A stretch of 49,574 nt of DNA from an uncultured Porphyromonadaceae bacterium (GTDB taxonomy: Bacteria > Bacteroidota > Bacteroidia > Bacteroidales > Muribaculaceae): the NCBI GenBank assembly GCA_900550025.1, contig URQP01000004.1, positions 1-49,574 on the forward strand, in the 5' to 3' direction. This document shows positions 43,381 through 49,574 of this stretch, in pieces (positions within the stretch are counted from its first letter, which is position 1; each line of letters begins with the position of its first letter). The position numbers and the translations under genes were made by a program. The notes beneath the pieces are model-generated. The model was not told where the DNA came from. It saw only the letters and a program-made list of their open reading frames with translations, and made no database searches.

Positions 43381-45843
43381 TCAGCGAAGCTCGACAGTCT
43401 TGCTTTCTTTTCCTAAATAGAACAATTTGGCCTTGATAACCTTGGCAGACTCCTTCACTGGACCTTTCCACAACTTAGAACCAGAATCAGGCTCTTTTCC
43501 GTCGGTCGTATAACGGATTTCCGCCTCAGGATAAGGAGAATTCATAAACACCATATCGTCAGAACGGCGAATACCCGGCATGCCGAGATGGAAATTGATG
43601 CCGCAACGTTGCAGATAAGGCAATTCCGAGGTGCCAATAAGGCGGTTATAGCGTATAAGTTCCATCTTCTCATCATCGACAGTGGCATTCCAAGCACGCT
43701 CCACGACCCCGAAAATCTTAGGGAACATATACAGCTCCACCATACCGAAATTACGGATGGTCTCGCCAAACATCTGCGCCTGAACGCCTATTATGTTCTT
43801 CTTTCCCTCATCTGTCAACACAGGCTTGCCTTCCGCCACATCAGCGCCGAGCGGCTTACCGTCGAGCGTCAACGAAGTGGAATGGTAGATGTCGTAAGGA
43901 CGCCCCTCCCATGAGCGGTATTCATCGACATATCCTCCCCAGCTAAGACCCGGCTCTTCAGGATTAGCGTTGTATGACATGTCAAGATAGAAATTACCGA
44001 CGTTGCTAAGAATCACCTTATAGCCATTGTTGGCGATAGAATACGGTATCGAATCGTCGCCCCAGTCAGGAATAGTGTTCCAACTGTTGATTCCGGCAAA
44101 CTTGTCGCGAAGCAATCTATCCGTAGCTTCGTCATGCCCCATCGCCGACTCCTGCCATCCTCCGACCTTTATGCCTTTGGCAGAAATAATGTCCGCCATA
44201 CGTACCACAAAATACTCATGCACGTCATGCGTGTCCTCGAATCCTTTTTCACGCATCAATTCCTGCACATCGGGCGAGCCTGTCCACGGATTTTTCGGCA
44301 CCTCGTCGCCGCCCGCATGGAAGAACGGAATCTCCACACCCGCCTCCTCGTACATCAACAGAATCTCGTCAACCACCTTTTCAAGGAAACGGTATGTACC
44401 CTCCTGCGCGGGATTCAGCACATTGTCATGGTAGCCCTGAGCAGAAGTGTACCGGGAAGTGTCGTTCCAATCCCACAGCCTGTAACGCTCGGCCTCATTG
44501 AAATCAGTCTTCTCATACTTCCTGTAGCGGGCTTTCATAGAAACGATGGCAGCACGGGCATGCCCCGGAGTCTCGACTTCCGGCACAATCCTCACGCCTC
44601 TAGCATGGGCATATTTCAGCAACTCGATAAATTCCTTACGCGTTATATAGCCATTGGAAGTAGTCGACAAATCGTCAGGATTACCGTTACCGGCATAGAA
44701 CTGGCACATAAATTCATCTTCCGTTTCTGTCATTCCACGCCGTGAGCCGACTTCCGTCAGTTCCGGCAATCCCGGAATCTCCAGACGCCATCCCTCATCA
44801 TCGGCAAAATGGAACTGCAACGTGTTAAGCTTATAAGAAGCAATTCTGTCTATCACCTTCTTCACGGCATCAAGACCGGTATAATTACGGACAATGTCGA
44901 ACATCATCCCGCGGTAATGGAAATCAGGCCAGTCGCAAATCACCACATTCGGCAGCGATGTAGTGCCATAATTATGGTCAAGAATCTTCATCACCGACTT
45001 CACGCCATTCAGAACCGCATCGGCCGTAACTCCCTTGACAGTCCAATTTTCTCCATCGACAACTATCTCATAATATTCATCATTGCTACGTCCTTCAGCC
45101 GTTTTCACCTCCGCACGGCTGACAAGCGAAAGCGAAAGAGCCGTAGCAGCCTTACCCTCGGCAAGCAAACCGCGCTCTTTCAATTTTTCAGCGGCATACG
45201 CCGATTCCCTTACCAGCCAAGCTGGCGCAGACACAGAGAACTTTCCGCCAAGCCGGGAATATCCTTCCTGTTCGACAACCTCTTTCAGCCCCGGAAAAAT
45301 CTCAAATGGGTCGAACGGCACGGCCACATCCACCGGATTCACCCTTGCATTTAATGCGTATACACGCTCCGCAGTCGGGTAAATATCCGTCTTAGGCACA
45401 TAAGCAGGATTAATCAACGATCTGCCGATAGGCAGCGGACGAGCCACACTATCTGAAGCAAATGCGAAATGCCCTCCGTCAGGCGCATAGCTCACCCCCG
45501 GGAATCTGCCTTTGATGGCAAACTCAATTTTCAAGGTCTTGCCTTTCCCGAGCTTAAATCCATACTTCGGAGTCATCTTATAATAGCCGGTCTGCACTTC
45601 AGAGAACACAACCGGGCAATCGCTTGCCGTAACAATCGTGCGCGGGAACATATTGAAATATATGCTCCAGCCAGTACCCAAATCACTGTCGCTGACGTTC
45701 TTCAGGACAAACAGATTATTGTATGCCCCTGACATTTCCTTTTCAAGCAATTCCCAATCCAAAGATACAGGAGCTACATTCGTATCTGCCCGCGCGGACA
45801 TAGCGGCGACAAACACACATAACGTAAAAATCCACGTTTTCAT
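43381..45843 (-). CDS. beta-N-acetylhexosaminidase, GH20
   Basis: 820 residues. A signal peptide (MKTWIFTLCVFVAAMSARA) is followed by a chitobiase-type N-terminal domain (about 27-170), a GH20b domain (about 170-300), the GH20 barrel (about 305-670) with FHAGGDEVPKNPW carrying the catalytic Asp513-Glu514 pair, and a C-terminal sandwich domain containing YTTDGKEPDSGS. The enzyme removes terminal GlcNAc or GalNAc from host glycans, chitin or mucin and is exported to the periplasm or surface. It lies 12 nt after the phosphatase gene and is probably cotranscribed with it. Confidence 0.95.
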   Translation of the reverse strand: MKTWIFTLCVFVAAMSARADTNVAPVSLDWELLEKEMSGAYNNLFVLKNVSDSDLGTGWSIYFNMFPRTIVTASDCPVVFSEVQTGYYKMTPKYGFKLGKGKTLKIEFAIKGRFPGVSYAPDGGHFAFASDSVARPLPIGRSLINPAYVPKTDIYPTAERVYALNARVNPVDVAVPFDPFEIFPGLKEVVEQEGYSRLGGKFSVSAPAWLVRESAYAAEKLKERGLLAEGKAATALSLSLVSRAEVKTAEGRSNDEYYEIVVDGENWTVKGVTADAVLNGVKSVMKILDHNYGTTSLPNVVICDWPDFHYRGMMFDIVRNYTGLDAVKKVIDRIASYKLNTLQFHFADDEGWRLEIPGLPELTEVGSRRGMTETEDEFMCQFYAGNGNPDDLSTTSNGYITRKEFIELLKYAHARGVRIVPEVETPGHARAAIVSMKARYRKYEKTDFNEAERYRLWDWNDTSRYTSAQGYHDNVLNPAQEGTYRFLEKVVDEILLMYEEAGVEIPFFHAGGDEVPKNPWTGSPDVQELMREKGFEDTHDVHEYFVVRMADIISAKGIKVGGWQESAMGHDEATDRLLRDKFAGINSWNTIPDWGDDSIPYSIANNGYKVILSNVGNFYLDMSYNANPEEPGLSWGGYVDEYRSWEGRPYDIYHSTSLTLDGKPLGADVAEGKPVLTDEGKKNIIGVQAQMFGETIRNFGMVELYMFPKIFGVVERAWNATVDDEKMELIRYNRLIGTSELPYLQRCGINFHLGMPGIRRSDDMVFMNSPYPEAEIRYTTDGKEPDSGSKLWKGPVKESAKVIKAKLFYLGKESKTVELR

Positions 45844-45855
45844 ATTAATATTTTT

Positions 45856-46386
45856 TCATAATTTATTTTCAATATCACTTATTTCTCCCGACTGGATAAG
45901 GTCGGCGATGGTATTACAGGCATCGTCGAGCAAGTCGAGAACATTTTCGAAGCCTTCCGAACCGCCATAATACGGGTCGGGAATGCAATCCTGCCCACTA
46001 TAATTGCGGAAAAACCTCGAAATCTGCACAATCTTGGATTCATCCTCAAGAGTCATGGCCATATCGCGCAAATCATCGACATTGGCATCGTCCATACCGA
46101 CTATCAAATCGAAACGCCCGAAATCGCCATACGTCACCGGACGGCTCAAATGCGTCAATTGCAGCCCACGCCTCGCGGCATGCACCCGCATCCGCTTATC
46201 AGGCAAATCACCCCTGTGATATCCTGACATACCGGCAGAATCAATTTCCACCTTATCAGAAATGCCACGCTCGGAAACAATCCGCTCCATCACGGCCTGC
46301 GCAGCCGGAGAGCGGCAAATATTCCCCAAACACACAAAGAGTATCTTGTATTTCTTATTATTACTCAATGAGTTATATTCTTTCAT
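45856..46386 (-). CDS. low-molecular-weight protein tyrosine phosphatase
   Basis: 176 residues from ATG 46386 (MKEYNSLSNNKKYKILFVCL). The P-loop CLGNICRS (C-x5-R-S) is near the N-terminus and the general-acid loop IPDPYYGG follows at about 144-151. These enzymes dephosphorylate protein tyrosines or arginines, often in polysaccharide regulation. The frame stays open for 52 codons upstream, but that stretch is AT-rich and holds a likely promoter (TACTTTTG on the minus strand, 46457-46464). The GH20 gene follows after 12 nt. Confidence 0.93.
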   Translation of the reverse strand: MKEYNSLSNNKKYKILFVCLGNICRSPAAQAVMERIVSERGISDKVEIDSAGMSGYHRGDLPDKRMRVHAARRGLQLTHLSRPVTYGDFGRFDLIVGMDDANVDDLRDMAMTLEDESKIVQISRFFRNYSGQDCIPDPYYGGSEGFENVLDLLDDACNTIADLIQSGEISDIENKL

Positions 46387-46578
46387 ATATATTCGGTTTA
46401 CATTATAGTTTACAATATATTGTTGGCATACAAGGCTTTGTTTCCTTTGCTCATTGCAAAAGTAATAAATAAAAACGGCAATAATGTAGGTATCCACGCT
46501 TTCGCACATAAAATGTTCTAATTGAACTATAATGAAGCACACCGATAGTTACGCCTCTCAAAATTTTCTATAGAAATT

Positions 46579-48246
46579 TTAGATATGCAAAGGATGAAGT
46601 TTAAGTTGATTGTCCGTATCTAAGTAGAAATCATAATCTCCATTTCCTATCTTTTTGAGCAAAGAAATTGCATCCTCATCGCCTTCTTGAGCTAATCCTT
46701 TTAGTTGCAGCACATAATCGGTAATGAGGCCTTTGAGTAACCTGTTTTGTTCCATAAGTTTTTCCATGCACTCTTTACCATAATAGTCAACAGATATATC
46801 GGGATGCAGTCCGTATTTTCTATATACGTCCGTCATTACCTGTTTAACGACTCTTTCCGTACACTTTTCGTTCTGTTTCACATCCAACACGACAATGGCA
46901 TCATGGATTGAAATAACCTTGAATTTCTTGGCATATAGCTCAACTAAGATTTTACCGAATAATTCACTCTCAATCTTCATCATATCATTTGCGAGCTTTG
47001 TACGGTTTTCTCTCTTGGAATCAAGCACAACTGTATAGACATTAGGAAATTCCTTTGCAAATATCTTGGCGTATTCCTTGCCTCTTGCTGTCAGTTTCTT
47101 ACTATAAAAGACCTCTCTAAACATCAAGACCTTAATATCAGAGCGAAGCAAATTCTTCTCATCCACCATTTCTTTTGGTATGGTAATATCCCAAAACAAG
47201 CCCATAGAAGTCAGGTACATATAGTATAACACATCTATTGGGATGGATTTTATATTTTCTTCCTCTATATTATTTGCTATCAATATTTTGCGTAGAAATC
47301 GCTTAACATTATGAGATTCCACATTGGCCGTATATATTTGCTCATATATTGGGTAAATCCTATCCATTAAAGAAGTAGAAATATCATAGTATGACATTAG
47401 GATAGAATTAAATAATAAAGGATGAGAGTTATGTATGTCTAACGAATATCTGATATTAAGGAAAGGTTTAAGCAATCTTGGTGTAGATGTAGCTATGGAG
47501 TAAATTCTCTTGTTATCATCTATGGAAGTAATACGAAAATCACCATCCATATACCTGTCTATCACTCTTACATAATAGTCATTCGATTTATCAGAGGGAA
47601 ATATATGCGAAGTAACAAAATCAACAGCTTCATCTACATATTGAAGTTTAAGATATTTAAGGCTGTCATTATAGCGAGAATATAAGTAATCGTTTTCAAG
47701 TCTTTGCTTGTTATCCTGTTCTTCTTTGGTTTGATATGGCAATAGGCATTTGTTAAGTTTTTCATCATAATCTGATAGGTAAGTAGATGGATGCAAAGTA
47801 TATGTAAATCTTACGTTTGGCGCAAAATAGTAACCGTATGTCTTTTCGTCCAAAGAATAATAACCATCAGAATGTAATATGCCCATCTTATAGAGGTTAT
47901 CCAACATCTTCTTGTAATCCTTGCCAAAGACATTTTGAAGTACGGAAGAATGAAGATAGGCTATACCGTTATCATTATTAAGAGTACGTTTAATAATTGT
48001 ATGTATAAAAAACTCATATTTCTTTGCCAATAAGTTTTCACGCTTTACAACGGTTTTCTTTTCCTCTTTTACCTCATCACATTCAGACATTGGAGCATTA
48101 GGCAACTGTATCTTCGGCATAATTTTAGGAGCGGATTTACTATACAGTCCGTATGTTTTTTCTGCCTTGACATAGTTGCTGACTATATCATCTATGGAAT
48201 AATCCTTTAAGCCCCATATTTTCTTTGTGTAGAGAGATTTTTTCAT
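46579..48246 (-). CDS. possible family-A-like single-subunit polymerase of a mobile element
   Basis: 555 residues, AT-rich coding sequence. The middle has a pattern seen in many Bacteroidetes plasmid or phage proteins: RIYSIATSTPRLLKPFL (about 247-263), then RYSLDIHNSHPLLFNSIL (about 266-283) with an Asp in a motif-A-like position, and IESELFGKILVELYAKK followed by FKVISIHDAIVVLDV (about 442-455) with the HD of motif C. I infer a polymerase-like palm related to family A, but this is from pattern memory only. The N-terminal 240 residues may be a DNA-binding helical part. Divergent with the NUMOD3 gene across 55 nt. No other host-like gene nearby. Confidence 0.7.
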   Translation of the reverse strand: MKKSLYTKKIWGLKDYSIDDIVSNYVKAEKTYGLYSKSAPKIMPKIQLPNAPMSECDEVKEEKKTVVKRENLLAKKYEFFIHTIIKRTLNNDNGIAYLHSSVLQNVFGKDYKKMLDNLYKMGILHSDGYYSLDEKTYGYYFAPNVRFTYTLHPSTYLSDYDEKLNKCLLPYQTKEEQDNKQRLENDYLYSRYNDSLKYLKLQYVDEAVDFVTSHIFPSDKSNDYYVRVIDRYMDGDFRITSIDDNKRIYSIATSTPRLLKPFLNIRYSLDIHNSHPLLFNSILMSYYDISTSLMDRIYPIYEQIYTANVESHNVKRFLRKILIANNIEEENIKSIPIDVLYYMYLTSMGLFWDITIPKEMVDEKNLLRSDIKVLMFREVFYSKKLTARGKEYAKIFAKEFPNVYTVVLDSKRENRTKLANDMMKIESELFGKILVELYAKKFKVISIHDAIVVLDVKQNEKCTERVVKQVMTDVYRKYGLHPDISVDYYGKECMEKLMEQNRLLKGLITDYVLQLKGLAQEGDEDAISLLKKIGNGDYDFYLDTDNQLKLHPLHI

Positions 48247-48301
48247 TTCAGCGTGATATTTATAAGTAAATATAAGGATAGTTCAATATAGTTCAATAGA
48301 T

Positions 48302-48472
48302 ATGGCAAAAAGATTTAGCAGGAAAGTGTCTGACGCTACAAGATTCAAAATGCGTTTGGCGAAGCAAGGTAGAAAGAATCCAATGTTCGGTAAAAAGCAC
48401 ACCGATGAGACAAAAGAAAAGATAAGCAAGGCGTTAACTGAATATTGGCACAAAATTTTACCCTTAAATTGA
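48302..48472 (+). CDS. NUMOD3 small DNA-binding protein
   Basis: 56 residues, MAKRFSRKVSDATRFKMRLA... The core KNPMFGKKHTDETKEKIS is a clear NUMOD3 motif, the DNA-contact module of GIY-YIG/HNH homing endonucleases. No nuclease domain is present. Small basic NUMOD3-only proteins occur on Bacteroidetes mobile elements, where the role is unknown. Reading on the plus strand from ATG 48302, divergent from the polymerase-like gene; two copies of GTTCAATA lie just upstream (48281-48300). Confidence 0.75.
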   Translation: MAKRFSRKVSDATRFKMRLAKQGRKNPMFGKKHTDETKEKISKALTEYWHKILPLN

Positions 48473-48611
48473 TATTTTAAGGTGTAAGTGCCGATATTTC
48501 CAACCTCCGAACAAATAAATATCATATAATCAATTAGTTATGTAAAACAAATGTGACTTTTCAATACTTCAAGACATACCCATAATTAACCGTTGCTCGT
48601 TCATCAATCAT

Positions 48612-49514
48612 TTATTTTTTGAAAACGAAAAAATATGAATGGAATTTGCGTGCATGACGTTGCTCACCTATTTTTGCGGATAAAATCTTGTGCTTTGACA
48701 CAAGAATAAATGTATCTTCCAATATAAAGCCTGTTGCAGCAGCTTTATCTTGCACAAAGTTACTAACCCAATATTGCTTTGTCCCATAAACAAAATCCAT
48801 CGTTTTCATTATGAGATAACCTCCTTTTTGCAACTTGCAGTATGCCAAATTCAGCATCTCAACATTGGTTTTGTATAACTCATCCACAGAATAAAAGCAA
48901 TTAAATCTCCTTGCGATCATTGACGTTTGCGCATCTTTCTCACTGTTTTTTACGGTAAATGGCAAATCTATGATAATTGAATGTAATGCACCATTTTCAA
49001 TGGCATAAGCCTGTTCCAAAGGCAAGACATCTTCAAATTGTGGATATTTATCATATTTCATAGTTGGTTGAGGGATATTGCGGTAAAACACACCTATACT
49101 ATAAGTCATATCACAGTCAAAGCAATTTCTATCTACATATAACCGCAAAATATTAAACAAGATTTCATCTTGACTATCCGACACGGATTTTATAATAACG
49201 TTCCATTTTGATGTATCAAACATTGATGTTTTGGTTTTATCATCATTTGACACGCATATATTCTGTGATATGTATTTTCTAATGGTATTAACCGAATAGC
49301 CTAATTGTGCCGATAATTGTCTTAATGAAATATTGGGGTTTGTCTTAACGACTTCATCAATCCTCCTCTTTATAATAATGGCATTATCCAATTTCCTATT
49401 TATGCCATTTGTCCGAATGTATGAGCGTATAGCAGCAACGGTAACATTGTTGTTTGCTGCATTTTCCTGTACTGATAAAATGGGATTATAATTTATCTTG
49501 CTTTTATACGGCAT
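48612..49514 (-). CDS. methyltransferase-like protein with N-terminal HTH
   Basis: 300 residues, AT-rich. The N-terminus has two HTH-like stretches (VTVAAIRSYIRTNGINRK and LRQLSAQLGYSVNTIRKYI). The C-terminal half looks like a Rossmann methyltransferase with motif IV read as SIIIDLPFT (about 179-187, in place of DPPY), then CKLQKGGYLIMKTMDFV (about 226-242) and FILEDTFILVSK near the end. The D-L-P-F form is known in some phage and mobile-element DNA methyltransferases. No restriction partner is visible inside the window, so it may serve the element itself, or be non-catalytic. Complete at both ends. Confidence 0.7.
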   Translation of the reverse strand: MPYKSKINYNPILSVQENAANNNVTVAAIRSYIRTNGINRKLDNAIIIKRRIDEVVKTNPNISLRQLSAQLGYSVNTIRKYISQNICVSNDDKTKTSMFDTSKWNVIIKSVSDSQDEILFNILRLYVDRNCFDCDMTYSIGVFYRNIPQPTMKYDKYPQFEDVLPLEQAYAIENGALHSIIIDLPFTVKNSEKDAQTSMIARRFNCFYSVDELYKTNVEMLNLAYCKLQKGGYLIMKTMDFVYGTKQYWVSNFVQDKAAATGFILEDTFILVSKHKILSAKIGEQRHARKFHSYFFVFKK

Positions 49515-49574
49515 AGTATCACATTTTCTTTTCTTTGGTTATCAAGAAACCTTGCCTTATGGTACATTTATCAG

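Noticed and set aside
1..49574. CRISPR arrays, rRNA or tRNA genes
   Set aside because: No regularly spaced direct repeats of CRISPR type, no rRNA-like stretch and no cloverleaf ending in a T-loop sequence were seen by reading; a covariance search would be decisive.

Overview
The window looks like chromosome of a gut-type member of the Bacteroidales. The evidence is promoters of the Bacteroidetes form (TTTG, about 19-21 nt, TAxxTTTG), lipoproteins with a short LLVAC-type lipobox, a two-subunit methylmalonyl-CoA mutase, a BspA-like leucine-rich repeat protein and a GH20 hexosaminidase. The genus cannot be fixed from sequence alone. No rRNA, tRNA or CRISPR array was seen.

Positions 1-1850 hold the 3' end of an unknown gene, a gene-poor stretch and a stand-alone AAA ATPase. 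Positions 1850-26705 are a dense accessory island transcribed on both strands: two DprA/SLOG-like proteins, four members of one small family that I associate from memory with DUF6557, an ABC-type ATPase, two WG-repeat proteins (one frameshifted), an FtsZ-C-like small protein, a DnaQ-fold exonuclease, a double zinc-finger protein, a cytoplasmic BspA-like protein, a RavA/ViaA pair, a WYL-domain regulator, a HAD phosphatase-like protein, a tandem pair of DUF262 (GmrSD-type) proteins and a frameshifted metallophosphoesterase.

What ties the island together is a 36-bp promoter/operator present 11 times with an invariant layout: a 16-nt block close to TGTGTCxxGATTTGGC, exactly 12 nt, then a -7 box TAxxTTTG. 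It occurs on both strands, including four divergent pairs, and one copy drives the WYL gene itself. The GATTTGGC block sits closer to the -7 box than a normal -33 element. I infer one regulon, most likely controlled by the WYL protein at 13533-14495 and autoregulated. Two more pieces of the WYL gene (7556-7654 and 21496-21699) both stop at the same codon of the intact copy (after HNHKNA), which suggests the island is reshuffled by recombination through the WYL 5' coding region.

Positions 26706-27348 are AT-rich with an imperfect palindrome and no convincing gene. Positions 27349-30221 are a separate compact operon, WYL regulator - membrane-anchored unknown - Mrr-type nuclease, which resembles a small defence cassette. 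Positions 30378-46386 are conserved host genes: mutB/mutA, pgk, pyrF, prfA, a flavodiiron protein, three exported or lipid-anchored unknowns, a Tat-exported CpdA-like phosphoesterase, a GH20 hexosaminidase and a low-molecular-weight tyrosine phosphatase. Between them lie promoter-like and palindromic intergenic repeats and a possible 234-bp MITE.

Positions 46560-49574 are AT-rich and look like part of a small mobile element: a protein with family-A-polymerase-like active-site motifs, a 56-residue NUMOD3 protein and a methyltransferase-like protein with an N-terminal HTH.
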